Below are positions 23,128 through 32,147 of a stretch of DNA of 64,000 nucleotides, piece by piece; the stretch's first letter is position 1; each line of letters starts with the position of its first letter. Made by a program: the position numbers and the translations under genes. Origin of the DNA: Paenibacillus sp. DMB20 (GTDB taxonomy: Bacteria; Bacillota; Bacilli; Paenibacillales; Paenibacillaceae). The notes beneath the pieces were generated by a model, which made no database searches, was not told where the DNA came from, and saw only the letters and a program-made list of their open reading frames with translations. The stretch spans positions 1 through 64,000 of the forward strand of contig NZ_LAZU01000003.1 of assembly GCF_000987955.1 (NCBI RefSeq), given 5' to 3'.

Positions 23128-23444
23128 TAGAATAAAGGTCTCCTTGATATTTGTTTTTTGATATTCATTTCATTGTTGCCTAATACTTCCAGTCTTCTAC
23201 ATAAAATATGAAACTAGTGTATTAATGCTTCTCTTATCGTTCAAGGAATCCTGCCGAAATCCTACACTTTCGTTCCCTAGGTAAAGGTAAAGACGGGTAT
23301 AATAAGTAAAGCAATCAGGTTTTAAAATAACAAATGAAAGAAGTGCAGTAAACATGAAAAATCATCAGGAGTGGAGATACACGATAACCATCATCAAACA
23401 AAGAATGGAAAGGAGAGTGATATAATAGAAAAGGAGATGAACAT
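23128..23444. other. Divergent intergenic region
   Basis: The two flanking GNAT genes diverge from here. TATAAT occurs at 23298-23303 and at 23421-23426, but neither has a convincing -35. A 23-codon frame starting at ATG 23354 is not protein-like. No repeats are seen. Confidence 0.4.
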
Positions 23445-23885
23445 ATGCAAAACAGAAGCGCAACAACGATTGATTATGATATCATTTTGAAACTCTGGGA
23501 AGAATCCGTAACAGCTACCCACAGCTTTGTAAGTATCAAAGATAAGCAGGAAATCAAGAAAGAAATCCACTTATATTTGCCTCATCTTGATGTGAGGCTT
23601 TGGTACGTTGAGAATTCTTTCATTGGATTTTCGGCTACAAATAAAAATCACTTGGAAATGCTGTTTTTGGATCCCGGGGAAATCGGAAAAGGATACGGAA
23701 AACAAATCATCCGAACTTTGATCGATCATTTTGGCGTAACCACCGTAGATGTTAATAAACAAAATGAGAATGCGAAGATGTTCTACTTGAAAAGCGGTTT
23801 TTCGATCATAAGTGAAGAACCGACAGATAGTGAAGGCCGTCCTTACCCGATATTGCACATGAAATTATCAAAAAAGCAGAGGTGA
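23445..23885 (+). CDS. GNAT family N-acetyltransferase (YjaB-like)
   Basis: The 146-residue product begins MQNRSATTIDYDIILKLWEE. The layout fits the short single-domain GNAT group that includes E. coli YjaB: VTATHSFVSIKDKQEI near the start, LEMLFLDPGEIGKGYGKQII as the strand plus acetyl-CoA loop (GKGYGK), and VNKQNENAKMFYLKSGFSII at the end. The substrate is not known. AAAAGGAGATG lies before the ATG. It is monocistronic and divergent from the other GNAT gene. Confidence 0.88.
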   Translation: MQNRSATTIDYDIILKLWEESVTATHSFVSIKDKQEIKKEIHLYLPHLDVRLWYVENSFIGFSATNKNHLEMLFLDPGEIGKGYGKQIIRTLIDHFGVTTVDVNKQNENAKMFYLKSGFSIISEEPTDSEGRPYPILHMKLSKKQR

Positions 23886-24058
23886 ATTTTCTGTTTTTTT
23901 GATATGACAAGTGATTTTATGGACATCAAGATCATGTACGATAATCGTGAGAAGAATAGTTTTCAAAAAGAGGCGTTTGCCAATTCTAATCGGAAAAAAT
24001 CAAAGAGCGCATAAGAAGATTCTGGATTTATTTTATGGTTAGATCAGGTTTATTCAAT

Positions 24059-24091
24059 CAAGCCGCCCCATCCATGGATGGGGCCGGCTTG
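24059..24091. terminator. Strong hairpin between convergent genes
   Basis: CAAGCCGCCCCATCC (24059-24073) pairs with GGATGGGG and CGGCTTG (24076-24091, one bulged C). It lies between the plus-strand GNAT gene and the minus-strand YdcF gene and probably ends transcription of the latter, 37 bases beyond its stop. Confidence 0.7.
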
Positions 24092-24127
24092 GTCCATTCT
24101 CGGTGCGGCTTTCGCATGCGGATCAAA

Positions 24128-25120
24128 TCAGGGTATGATCGAGACAAGCAGCACAATTAGTCCAACTACCGCAATGTGCCACCATTTGTACATCGTCAAA
24201 ATGCCGATATATTCTCGTATAAAAGCACTTGGCAAGTAGTATCTTGCCGTCTTGGCTCCGACTCCTTCACATTTTTTCAGACCTGCGAGTCGCGCATAGA
24301 TACTCGCGCGAAACACGTGATAATTATTCGTTACGAATATGCTTTTATGATCAGGCTTGATGGAGTCCATAATCGATTTTGAGAATTGCATGTTTTGCAT
24401 CGTGTTTCTCGACTTGTCCTCAGCAAGCACATCCTCATCAGGAATGCCTTTCTCCACGATATATTTTTTCATGGCCGCAGCTTCACTTAGCAGCTCATCC
24501 GGTCCCTGACCACCCGATACGATAATCTTAGGTTCTTGGTTGTACTTCATATATTGCTCGATGCCCGTATCCAAGCGCGATCCCAATAACGGCGGTACTT
24601 GATCGCCTCCGATCAGGCCAGAGCCAAGCACGATTATGAAATCCGGCTGATATCTTATCTTCCAGAAGTGATAGAACGTCGCATAAGCCAGAAAACTAAC
24701 AAACACAAAGGAAAAATACATAAAAATAAGCAGTGATCCAATGTAATAAATAGCGTACCTGCTGTTGAACGAAATAATAAAGAAATAAATAAAGAGTCCG
24801 ACCATCGTGAATATGGCAAGACTCACGATCAAAGACAGCATGTTTGCGAGCTTTTTGCTTTCCCGCTTCAGCATTATTTTCCCGTTAAGCAGCAAATAAA
24901 TGCTAATAAACAGGATGCTTAACGGAAAGAAGGCCAACACGCCTGCGGCCACAACCAGATTTACCCATGGAATCTGGCTAGAGAAGACTACCAAGTCCAT
25001 CACTATGTTCCCTAAAGCTGCTATAAACAGGAACGAGAGGCTAATCCGCCTTTTCTCCCTTGCGAATAATATGGCAAAGATTGCAAATAAAATGAAACTG
25101 AAGCCACTAATAAAACTCAT
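24128..25120 (-). CDS. YdcF family membrane protein (DUF218)
   Basis: The 330-residue product begins MSFISGFSFILFAIFAILFA. About five hydrophobic helices fill the first 190 residues, followed by a DUF218 domain: PDFIIVLGSGLIGGDQVPPL, IVSGGQGPDELLSEAAAMKK, DEDVLAEDKSRNTMQNMQFS and FVTNNYHVFRASIYARLAGL. A last hydrophobic helix closes the protein. DUF218 proteins such as SanA and ElyC are linked to envelope integrity and lipid-carrier metabolism. ATG 25120 was chosen because AAAGGAGTG stands 6 bases upstream; the longer frame to 25258 adds a non-membrane leader without a ribosome binding site. Confidence 0.88.
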   Translation of the reverse strand: MSFISGFSFILFAIFAILFAREKRRISLSFLFIAALGNIVMDLVVFSSQIPWVNLVVAAGVLAFFPLSILFISIYLLLNGKIMLKRESKKLANMLSLIVSLAIFTMVGLFIYFFIISFNSRYAIYYIGSLLIFMYFSFVFVSFLAYATFYHFWKIRYQPDFIIVLGSGLIGGDQVPPLLGSRLDTGIEQYMKYNQEPKIIVSGGQGPDELLSEAAAMKKYIVEKGIPDEDVLAEDKSRNTMQNMQFSKSIMDSIKPDHKSIFVTNNYHVFRASIYARLAGLKKCEGVGAKTARYYLPSAFIREYIGILTMYKWWHIAVVGLIVLLVSIIP

Positions 25121-25465
25121 AATACACTCCTTTCCAACCTTACTATTGTAAGCAAAAAGATTAAGTTTGCATACCTGCCTTTCTACCCTTATTTCATCCA
25201 TACAACCGATGGAACAGGATATTGATAACGATACCTCTATTTTCGTATTGTCCCGCAAAATCTTGAATCATGGTCGGTAATAATGACAGTAGATCGTTAA
25301 GCGGCGAGAGGTTCAAGGTAGATCGATCGACAAACGGTTGCTTTTGCTGGTGTTAAAAAAGTCACGATTATTCATAAAATGTGCTCAGGATCACTAGTTT
25401 GTTATTCGGTTATGGTAGACTGGAGGCAATTACCAATACAGCATACTAAGAGAGGCGCAGTTGGC
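25121..25465. other. Divergent intergenic region
   Basis: It separates the YdcF gene from the V4R gene. I see no gene, repeat or clearly spaced promoter pair; TAGACT near 25414 could be a -10. Confidence 0.35.
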
Positions 25466-25921
25466 ATGAAAGAAACTTTTACTTACGAGGACATGAAGTT
25501 GATTGGTCGGAAGAAACTGGGGGACCAGGTGCCATTGGAGCTGTTCCGAACAATTCGATTAATTGGCATGCAGCAAGCATTACCTATGGGCGGGAAGGGA
25601 ACAACCGTCACGATCGGACGTAAAATCGGCGCCTCGCTGCCTGTTTCTACAGTAGAGGATATCCTGTCTATGTTTGAAGAGCTAAGGATTGGTATTCCGA
25701 AAATCGTATATCAGGATGAATTAACAATGCGGATTGCTGTCGATGATTGTTTCTGCAAAGGGCTTCCTGTACTGGAAGGGAAGATGGTGTGCGATTTGGA
25801 AGGGGCTATCCTGGAAGGTGCTCTTCGAAGTATAACGAATAAGAATGTGACTGTACGTGAAGTGAAATGTAACGTAAATGGGGATGAGCATTGCGTATAT
25901 GAGATTCTTAATTTACGGTAA
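25466..25921 (+). CDS. V4R domain protein
   Basis: The 151-residue product begins MKETFTYEDMKLIGRKKLGD. Its latter half ends in the V4R signature: VCDLEGAILEGALRSITNKN, VREVKCNVNGDEHCVYEIL, with the paired cysteines that in several V4R proteins help bind ligand or metal. V4R domains sense small hydrophobic molecules, often next to regulatory or chemoreceptor domains; here the domain stands alone. ATG 25466 was selected as AGAGGCG precedes it and the domain then begins normally; the longer frame to 25379 is unsupported. A terminator follows, so it is monocistronic. Role unknown. Confidence 0.8.
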   Translation: MKETFTYEDMKLIGRKKLGDQVPLELFRTIRLIGMQQALPMGGKGTTVTIGRKIGASLPVSTVEDILSMFEELRIGIPKIVYQDELTMRIAVDDCFCKGLPVLEGKMVCDLEGAILEGALRSITNKNVTVREVKCNVNGDEHCVYEILNLR

Positions 25922-25969
25922 TCGTCACCGAAGCCGCTAGATAATGCAGCAACCACTCTAAAATCAATT

Positions 25970-26001
25970 AAACCGTCAAGAAAATGCCTTGACGGTTTTT
26001 T
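25970..26001 (+). terminator. Terminator after the V4R gene
   Basis: AAACCGTCAAG (25970-25980) pairs with CTTGACGGTTT (25988-25998), then T residues. It can also serve the convergent BlaR1-like gene. Confidence 0.9.
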
Positions 26002-26081
26002 AGGTTAAACGCACATAGCGTGCTTATATCGGATAAATCAATGCCTACCTGTCGCTTTTTTTCAAAGCGAGGCTCTACTGG

Positions 26082-27509
26082 CTACTTTTTGGTTGTTTCG
26101 GTTGCCAAAAGCTCCATTGGATCGACGGGTGTGCCGTTTACTAGAATTCGGAAATTAAGGTGCGGTCCCGTGCTTTTCCCCGTACTGCCCAAGAGACCGA
26201 TGATCTGACCTTGAGTGACGGTAGCTCCAGCGGTAACCTCCATTTTTTCCAAGTGAGAATAAACGGTTTGATACCCATCTTCATGCGCAAGAACGACATG
26301 GTTGCCCAATGAGGTATTGTATTCGGCATTGAGCACTTTGCCGGCCGCGGCTGCTTTTATCGGCGTGTTTAAACGGTTCAAGATGTTGATTCCGTATTGA
26401 TCAGGCATGCTGTGGATGTTACCTGCTACGGGCTTGACGAAGGTGAGTTCCTTCCCTAGTGCTTTTTGTGCACCGGTCAGAGTGAAAACACCTAAAGCCA
26501 TGACGACAATGATTCCTGATACTGTCCAGTTATAAGCGCGTTTATTAAACCTGCTAATCATTTCGATTCTCCTTTTTATATGTTTATTTGAGCTGGAAAA
26601 CCCGGCCGTTAAGTTTTTTTGTCTTGATTCTGCGTACAGCTCGAGTATTTTGATCATCGTACGGCCATAGCGCGGTACTTCCGTTTCCTGCAAATAAGTG
26701 AGGGCCAGAGCATCGCAAGCCATTTCCTGATCTTGACGCATGCGGGAAGCGGCATACCATAATAGCGGGTTAAACCAATTTAGAATCAAGAGCAAACTTA
26801 TGATGCTGTTAACGCCAATATCTCGTCTTTTCCAATGCGCTAGTTCATGAAATAAAATGTGCCGTAGCTCCTCCTCGTCAAGTTTTTCCAAAATGCTTGC
26901 AGGCAGCCTGATTTGCGGTTTCCATATCCCCATTAAAGCAGGGCTTGCCGTTCGGTGACTTATCCGTAAAGGTATGCGTTTGGTGACGCCCATCTGCTGC
27001 TTGCATTGGGAATAGACTCGTAAAATCGCCGGATCCTGAACAGACGAATCGTCTTTAAACCGGGAGAGAAATCTATAAGTGGCGCAAATCGTGGTGGCAA
27101 CAAGAATCATGACCCCGCCGATCCAGATGAGAGAGAGGATATTGAACCATGAAAAGATCGCCTCAGTAGAAAGGTATGTATTTCGGTGGGGGACGGAATG
27201 ATACGGATAGTATACTTCAGTATTCTGGAAAGAGCCGGATGCCGCTAGCGGCTGGGTTTCCTCCATGCTGTCCAATGATAGCGCGGGCAGCCAGTTGAAT
27301 AAACTGACTGAGCTACCGACCGACCACGGAACCGCCAGCTTCCAAACGAGCAGGAACCATACGGCGTAGTGCCATCTGACGGGCAAATGTTCTTTGCCAA
27401 GCCGCTTGCAGAGCAAGATCAGGAAGACGAGAAGGCTGGCCTGAATGGAGTTTTGCAGTATATACGAAAATGCTTGATTGAGATAAAGCGTTGCCGAATG
27501 CCAATCCAC
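26082..27509 (-). CDS. BlaR1-like M56 metalloprotease receptor with a degenerate LytM (M23) sensor domain
   Basis: The 475-residue protein starts at GTG 27509 (AAAGGAG upstream). It has membrane helices at about 15-35, 45-62, 120-142 and 328-345. The M56 protease core has HELAHWKRRD (zinc site, 221-225), as in BlaR1/MecR1, which cleave or inactivate BlaI-type repressors. In place of a penicillin-binding sensor the outer C-terminus is a LytM domain (about 355-468). Its zinc ligands are all changed: H-x-G-I-D is Q371-Y-G-I-N375, and HLHF is H450-L-N452-F. It should fold and bind peptidoglycan but not cut it. The BlaI-type gene lies 4 bases upstream. Confidence 0.88.
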   Translation of the reverse strand: MDWHSATLYLNQAFSYILQNSIQASLLVFLILLCKRLGKEHLPVRWHYAVWFLLVWKLAVPWSVGSSVSLFNWLPALSLDSMEETQPLAASGSFQNTEVYYPYHSVPHRNTYLSTEAIFSWFNILSLIWIGGVMILVATTICATYRFLSRFKDDSSVQDPAILRVYSQCKQQMGVTKRIPLRISHRTASPALMGIWKPQIRLPASILEKLDEEELRHILFHELAHWKRRDIGVNSIISLLLILNWFNPLLWYAASRMRQDQEMACDALALTYLQETEVPRYGRTMIKILELYAESRQKNLTAGFSSSNKHIKRRIEMISRFNKRAYNWTVSGIIVVMALGVFTLTGAQKALGKELTFVKPVAGNIHSMPDQYGINILNRLNTPIKAAAAGKVLNAEYNTSLGNHVVLAHEDGYQTVYSHLEKMEVTAGATVTQGQIIGLLGSTGKSTGPHLNFRILVNGTPVDPMELLATETTKK

Positions 27510-27513
27510 CAGG

Positions 27514-27888
27514 TTATTTCTCCTTTTCCGAAAGGATTTTCTTCAACTCGTCAATCTCTTGGGAGGAGAGCTTTTCTTCTTCCAGATAGTGAACCAGCAT
27601 CGGTTTTAGTGCGCCGCCATATACGCGTTGCAAAAAGGATTGGCGTTCTGAACGCTTGCATTCCTCTTCGCTTCGTACAGGAAAGTAATAATAGACCCGG
27701 TTGATCTGTTCAAACGAGAGGATGCCCTTTTTCACTAGTCGGCCGAGCAAAGTCTTAACCGTCTTGTCTTTCCACGTTTTGTGGTCCCGTAGCGCAAGAA
27801 TGACATCTGATGCACTAGCGGGTGATTTTGTCCAGATTACCTTCATAATTTCCCACTCCGCATCTGAGATTCGGGGCTGCTCTTCCAT
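27514..27888 (-). CDS. BlaI/MecI/CopY family repressor
   Basis: The 124-residue product begins MEEQPRISDAEWEIMKVIWT. It has the family winged helix-turn-helix (SASDVILALRDHKTWKDKTV, then KTLLGRLVKKGIL) and the C-terminal dimerisation part ending in SSQEIDELKKILSEKEK. Such repressors bind TACA/TGTA dyads and are inactivated by a partner BlaR1-type protease. The start at 27888 has TGGAGGTG upstream. The receptor gene follows after 4 bases. The protease cleavage site of classic BlaI (N-F around residue 101) is not obvious. No beta-lactamase gene is nearby, so the regulon is probably cell-wall stress genes elsewhere. Confidence 0.9.
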   Translation of the reverse strand: MEEQPRISDAEWEIMKVIWTKSPASASDVILALRDHKTWKDKTVKTLLGRLVKKGILSFEQINRVYYYFPVRSEEECKRSERQSFLQRVYGGALKPMLVHYLEEEKLSSQEIDELKKILSEKEK

Positions 27889-27904
27889 ATGTAACACCTC
27901 CAAA

Positions 27905-27963
27905 GATTACAAATGTAGTCTATATATTGTTATTAGATTACAATCTTAATCTATGTTTGTCAA
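27905..27963 (-). promoter_or_regulatory. Promoter and twin BlaI-type operators
   Basis: On the minus strand TTGACA (27958-27963), a 17-base spacer and TAATCT (27935-27940) make a sigma-A promoter. GATTACAAATGTAGTC (27905-27920) contains the TACA-N2-TGTA core; TAGATTA...TAATCTA (27934-27953) is a second dyad over the -10. Both carry AGATTACAA, spaced 31 bases (three helical turns). Confidence 0.75.
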
Positions 27964-28101
27964 CGGACGCTAATCGCCAAATGTTTTCTCGAATAATGAA
28001 ACTGTAGGGTTATAGAGATCCCCTGACAAACATCTGCGTTTTGCCGGGGGATTTTGACTGATCTCGTAAATTGACGCTTTGGCGAATTCATACCTCAGAT
28101 C

Positions 28102-28153
28102 TTGAACTCCCAATGGAAATAATTTAAAATTTAGGGGAATGAACGTTCATTCC
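28102..28153 (+). promoter_or_regulatory. tetR promoter with BM3R1-type operator
   Basis: TTGAAC (28102-28107), a 17-base spacer and TAAAAT (28125-28130) form a promoter. Directly downstream GGAATGAACGTTCATTCC (28136-28153) is a perfect 18-bp palindrome, of the type bound by BM3R1 in Bacillus megaterium. Confidence 0.88.
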
Positions 28154-28171
28154 GAGAGAAAGGTGAGTTTT

Positions 28172-28738
28172 GTGGCGACGAATAAGCGAGAAGATATTTT
28201 ACAGGCAGCATTGCATTTGTTTACGGCGCGTGGCTTTGATGCAACTACCGTACCCATGATAGCGGATAGTGCAAAAGTGGGCGCAGGCACCATTTACCGG
28301 TATTTCGAAAACAAAGAGGTCCTTCTGAACTCGTTGTTTCAAACATGCGTGGAACGATTTTTCCAAACGGTAACTCAAAATTTCTCCGAATCCGAAACCG
28401 TGCGGGAGCAATTTCATCACATTTTTACGCAAACGATCCACTTTGCCAAAGAAAACAGAGAAGCGTTTTCGTTCATTGATTCGCACTTGAATCCCCGCCT
28501 GTTGGATGGCAAAAGCCTGGAATTGTTCGATGAATGCATGGGAGTGATTCGTCAATTTATTATCCAGGGACAGCAGCAAGGCATAATCTCCCCATTGCCG
28601 CCGAATGCGCTAATATCCATTTTCTATGGCGCTCTTGTCAAGCTGTTCGAAACGATAAGATCGGGCGTATTGGAGGAGACAAGCGAACTTCTTGCAGGGG
28701 TGGAGGAATGTTGTTGGAATGCGATACGGGTCCATTGA
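28172..28738 (+). CDS. TetR-family repressor, BM3R1-like
   Basis: The 188-residue product starts at GTG 28172 (GAAAGGTGA upstream); the earlier ATG at 28139 lies inside the operator and is rejected. The N-terminal helix-turn-helix reads AALHLFTARGFDATTVPMIA, then DSAKVGAGTIYRYFENKEVL. BM3R1 represses its own gene and the downstream CYP102 gene and is released by fatty acids; the same gene order, spacing and operator sequence are seen here. The C-terminal ligand domain is not conserved enough to predict the inducer. The -35 box of the P450 promoter overlaps its stop codon. Confidence 0.9.
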   Translation: MATNKREDILQAALHLFTARGFDATTVPMIADSAKVGAGTIYRYFENKEVLLNSLFQTCVERFFQTVTQNFSESETVREQFHHIFTQTIHFAKENREAFSFIDSHLNPRLLDGKSLELFDECMGVIRQFIIQGQQQGIISPLPPNALISIFYGALVKLFETIRSGVLEETSELLAGVEECCWNAIRVH

Positions 28739-28782
28739 CCCGTTCGTTTTTCATATTATAACCGGAATGAATATTCATTCCG
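28735..28782 (+). promoter_or_regulatory. CYP102 promoter with second palindromic operator
   Basis: TTGACC (28735-28740), 16-base spacer, TATAAC (28757-28762), then immediately CGGAATGAATATTCATTCCG (28763-28782), a perfect 20-bp palindrome differing from the tetR operator only in the two central bases of its 18-bp core. Binding here would block initiation. Confidence 0.9.
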
Positions 28783-28813
28783 TAAATTTTGTTAACCATG
28801 AGGAGGCGTAGTA

Positions 28814-31800
28814 ATGACAATTGCGATTCCACAGCCGAAAACATATGGCCCGCTCGGCAATCTGCCCCAGCTTGATACGGAAATGCCCATTCAATCGTTC
28901 ATGAAATTGGCGGAAGAGTACGGTGATTTTTATCGCGTCAAACTGCCGGTGGGGCATTTGCACATTGTGTCAGGCTATGAATTGGTGAAGGAGCTTACCG
29001 ATTCGGCTCGTTTTGACAAGATCGTCGAAAAAACCGTGCTGGAAAAGGTGCGGGCCATCGCGGGAGACGGGTTGTTCACTTCTGAAACCGAAGAGCCGAA
29101 TTGGAGGAAAGCTCACAATGTTTTGCTCCCGAGTTTCAGCCGGACGGCGATGCGCGGATATTTCGATAAAATGCTGGAGATTGCGATTCAACTGGTACAG
29201 AAGTGGTCGCGGCTTAATCCGGATGAATGCGTGGACGTGCCGGAAGATATGACGCGTCTGGCACTGGATACGATCGGCTTATGCGGATTCAACTACCGGT
29301 TTAATAGCTTCTACCGTGAGCAATCGCATCCGTTCGTCACCAGCATGGTGCGGGCGCTCAGCGAGACGATGAGCCAGGCTCAGCGCCTCGGCATTCAGGA
29401 TATGCTGATGGTGAAGTCCAGACGCCAGCTCCAGCAGGATCTCGAATTCATGTTCTCCTTGGTAGATAAAATTATCGCTGAACGTAAGGCACGAGGTCAT
29501 CAAGAAGAGGATGACTTGCTGGCCCATATGCTGAAAGGCAAAGATCCGGAGACGGGAGAAGCTCTGGATGACACGAACATTCGTTACCAGATTATAACGT
29601 TCTTGATCGCAGGACATGAGACAACAAGCGGTTTATTATCATTTGCTCTGTATTATCTGTTAAACAACCCCGAGAAGCTGCAAAAGGGATACGAAGAGGT
29701 GGACCGGGTGTTGACGGATCCGATTCCCACTTACGCTCAGGTGAAAAACTTGAAGTACGTCCGCATGATTCTCGATGAAGCGCTGCGTCTGTGGCCGACG
29801 GCCCCGGGATTCTCATTACAAGCGAAGCAGGATACGGTGCTTGCGGGAAAATATGCGGTGAACCAAGGGGACCGGATGGTTGTCCTGATCCCCCAATTGC
29901 ATCGTGACATGTCTGCATGGGGCGAGGATGCCGGGATGTTCCGTCCGGAACGGTTCGAAGACCCGAGCCGGGTGCCGCATGATGCATACAAACCGTTCGG
30001 AATCGGCCAGCGGGCCTGTATCGGCCAGCAGTTTGCGCTGCAAGAGGCGACGCTGGTGCTGGGAATGCTGCTCAAACATTTCGAGTTCATCGATCATACC
30101 GATTACCAGTTGAAGGTGAAAGAGACGTTAACGGTGAAACCCGATGGCTTCACGATGAAAATTCGTCCCCGCAGTATACAAACCGGCTTTATTTTCGCAG
30201 GCGGCGGGAGGGGGACGACAGCACCGAAGAAAAACGCGGTTGAACGGGAAGCATTGGAGCCGGCGGAGAGCCATGGTACCCCGTTGCTCGTGCTGTACGG
30301 CTCCGATCTGGGCACGGCCGAGGGGATTGCCCGCGAGCTGGCGGACACGGCGCGTTATCAGGGCTTCCTGAGCAAAGTAGCTCCGCTGAACGATTATGCA
30401 GGGAAGATGCCTGCGGAGGGCGTGATATATATCGTTACGTCTTCCTATAACGGCATGCCGCCCAATAATGCGCGCGGCTTCGTACAGTGGCTTCGTGAAG
30501 TTAACCCTGGCGAATTGGACGGGATTCGCTATTGCGTCTTCGGCTGCGGCGACCGCAACTGGGCCAGTACGTATCAGAGCGTTCCGATATGGATTGACGA
30601 GCAGATGGCGGCCAAAGGAGCGGAGCGGCTTTTACCGCATGGCGGCGGCGATGTTGGCGGCGATTTCGAGACCGAGGTGGAGACCTGGCGCGATCAGCTC
30701 TGGCCTGCGGTTATGGGCTCGTTAGGACTGAGCTTCAAAGCCATGGAACAGCAAGCTAGCCCCGATCTATCCGTGGAAATGGTCCGAGGCATGATTGAAG
30801 CGCCGCTTGCCGAATCATACGATGCACACTATGCCAAGGTCGTTGAGAACCGCGAGCTTCAAAAAGATGGGAACGGACGCAGCACGCGCCATATTGAAAT
30901 TGCCCTTCCGGAGGGGATTACGTATCAAGAGGGAGATCATTTGGGCGTATTCCCTCAAAATCGGAAGGAGCTCGTCGAACGGGTCTTGAGCCGTTTCGGC
31001 TTGGATGGCAATGACCATGTCATTCTGAAAACGTCCGGCTTGCGCGTGGCGCACCTGCCGCTGGATCGCCCCGTCAAGCTGTACGATCTGCTCAACCGCA
31101 GCGTGGAATTGCAAGAGGCCGCGACCCGGGTGCAGATACGGGAACTTGCCGCGCGAACAGCATGCCCGCCTCATAAGCATGAGCTGGAAGCCTTGTTGGA
31201 GGAAGAGGCATACAAATCGAATGTCTTGCAGCAGCGGATATCGATGTTTGATTTGCTGGAAAAATATGCAGCGTGCGAAATGCCGTTCGAACGGTTTTTG
31301 GAGCTTCTGCCTCCGCTGAAAGCGAGATACTATTCGATTTCCAGTTCTCCGCGCGTGCACCCGGGGCAGGCCAGCATTACGGTTAGCGTGGTGCAAGGTC
31401 CGGCCTGGAGCGGCCAAGGCGAGTACCGCGGCGTCGCATCCAATTATCTTGCAGGCCTGCAGGCGGGAGATTCCGTCATGATGTTCGTCCGGACGCCTGA
31501 GTCCGGCTTCCGGCCCCCTGAAGATCGGGGAACTCCGATGATTATGGTTGGACCTGGGGTAGGGATCGCCCCGTTCCGCGGGTTCCTTCAGGCTCGCCGG
31601 GCGCTCGCGCGGGAAGGCGCCCAGCTAGGCACGGCGCATCTCTATTTCGGCTGCCGCGACGCAGCCGATCATATTTACCTTGAAGAGTTGGAGCAGTACC
31701 AGCAAGAGGGGCTTGTTACGGTGCATACCGCGTTTTCGCGGATACCGGGACAGCCGAAAACGTATGTCCAGCATCTGATGCAGGAGCGGGAAATGGATAT

Positions 31801-31999
31801 CATCGGCATGCTGGATCGGGGATCCCAGTTCTATGTGTGCGGCGACGGAAGCAGAATGGCTCCGGATGTAGAGGCCACCTTGCGGAAATGCTATCAGACG
31901 GTTCATGGCGTTAGCGATACGGAGGCCAAAGCATGGTTCGATCAACTTGAGGCCGAAGGACGTTACGTCAAAGACGTATGGGCTGGCGGAAAGGCTTGA
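28814..31999 (+). CDS. Self-sufficient cytochrome P450/NADPH reductase fusion (CYP102, P450 BM3-type)
   Basis: The 1061-residue protein joins a P450 (1-460) to a flavodoxin-like FMN domain (about 485-640, [20 protein letters not shown]) and a FAD/NADPH reductase (about 680-1061, [29 protein letters not shown]). It hydroxylates fatty acids or related compounds with NADPH and oxygen in the cytoplasm. [11 protein letters not shown] is the I-helix; [10 protein letters not shown] carries heme ligand Cys402 (BM3 has FGNG). GLFTSE keeps the Phe equivalent to BM3 F87, but the R47/Y51 pair that anchors fatty-acid carboxylates aligns with Gly and Ile in PVGHLHI, so the substrate may differ. GAGGAGG precedes ATG. 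Controlled by the TetR next door. Confidence 0.96.
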   Translation: MTIAIPQPKTYGPLGNLPQLDTEMPIQSFMKLAEEYGDFYRVKLPVGHLHIVSGYELVKELTDSARFDKIVEKTVLEKVRAIAGDGLFTSETEEPNWRKAHNVLLPSFSRTAMRGYFDKMLEIAIQLVQKWSRLNPDECVDVPEDMTRLALDTIGLCGFNYRFNSFYREQSHPFVTSMVRALSETMSQAQRLGIQDMLMVKSRRQLQQDLEFMFSLVDKIIAERKARGHQEEDDLLAHMLKGKDPETGEALDDTNIRYQIITFLIAGHETTSGLLSFALYYLLNNPEKLQKGYEEVDRVLTDPIPTYAQVKNLKYVRMILDEALRLWPTAPGFSLQAKQDTVLAGKYAVNQGDRMVVLIPQLHRDMSAWGEDAGMFRPERFEDPSRVPHDAYKPFGIGQRACIGQQFALQEATLVLGMLLKHFEFIDHTDYQLKVKETLTVKPDGFTMKIRPRSIQTGFIFAGGGRGTTAPKKNAVEREALEPAESHGTPLLVLYGSDLGTAEGIARELADTARYQGFLSKVAPLNDYAGKMPAEGVIYIVTSSYNGMPPNNARGFVQWLREVNPGELDGIRYCVFGCGDRNWASTYQSVPIWIDEQMAAKGAERLLPHGGGDVGGDFETEVETWRDQLWPAVMGSLGLSFKAMEQQASPDLSVEMVRGMIEAPLAESYDAHYAKVVENRELQKDGNGRSTRHIEIALPEGITYQEGDHLGVFPQNRKELVERVLSRFGLDGNDHVILKTSGLRVAHLPLDRPVKLYDLLNRSVELQEAATRVQIRELAARTACPPHKHELEALLEEEAYKSNVLQQRISMFDLLEKYAACEMPFERFLELLPPLKARYYSISSSPRVHPGQASITVSVVQGPAWSGQGEYRGVASNYLAGLQAGDSVMMFVRTPESGFRPPEDRGTPMIMVGPGVGIAPFRGFLQARRALAREGAQLGTAHLYFGCRDAADHIYLEELEQYQQEGLVTVHTAFSRIPGQPKTYVQHLMQEREMDIIGMLDRGSQFYVCGDGSRMAPDVEATLRKCYQTVHGVSDTEAKAWFDQLEAEGRYVKDVWAGGKA

Positions 32000-32095
32000 T
32001 CGCCGAAATGGATGTGAAGGCGAGTCTCCTTAAACCAAACTATCAACGAAGCAGAGCCCCTGGCCAGGATGGTCAAAAGAGACATGATCCATTAT

Positions 32096-32124
32096 AATAA
32101 TGAGAATCATTATCATTATTATAA
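32096..32124. promoter_or_regulatory. Fur box upstream of the AraC regulator
   Basis: AATGAGAATCATTATCATT (32099-32117), inside a longer ATAATAATGA/TCATTATTAT dyad, is a close match to the classic iron-repressor box. It lies about 30 bases before the AraC start. Confidence 0.88.
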
Positions 32125-32147
32125 AACTTGATCGGAGTGCGGGAGCA

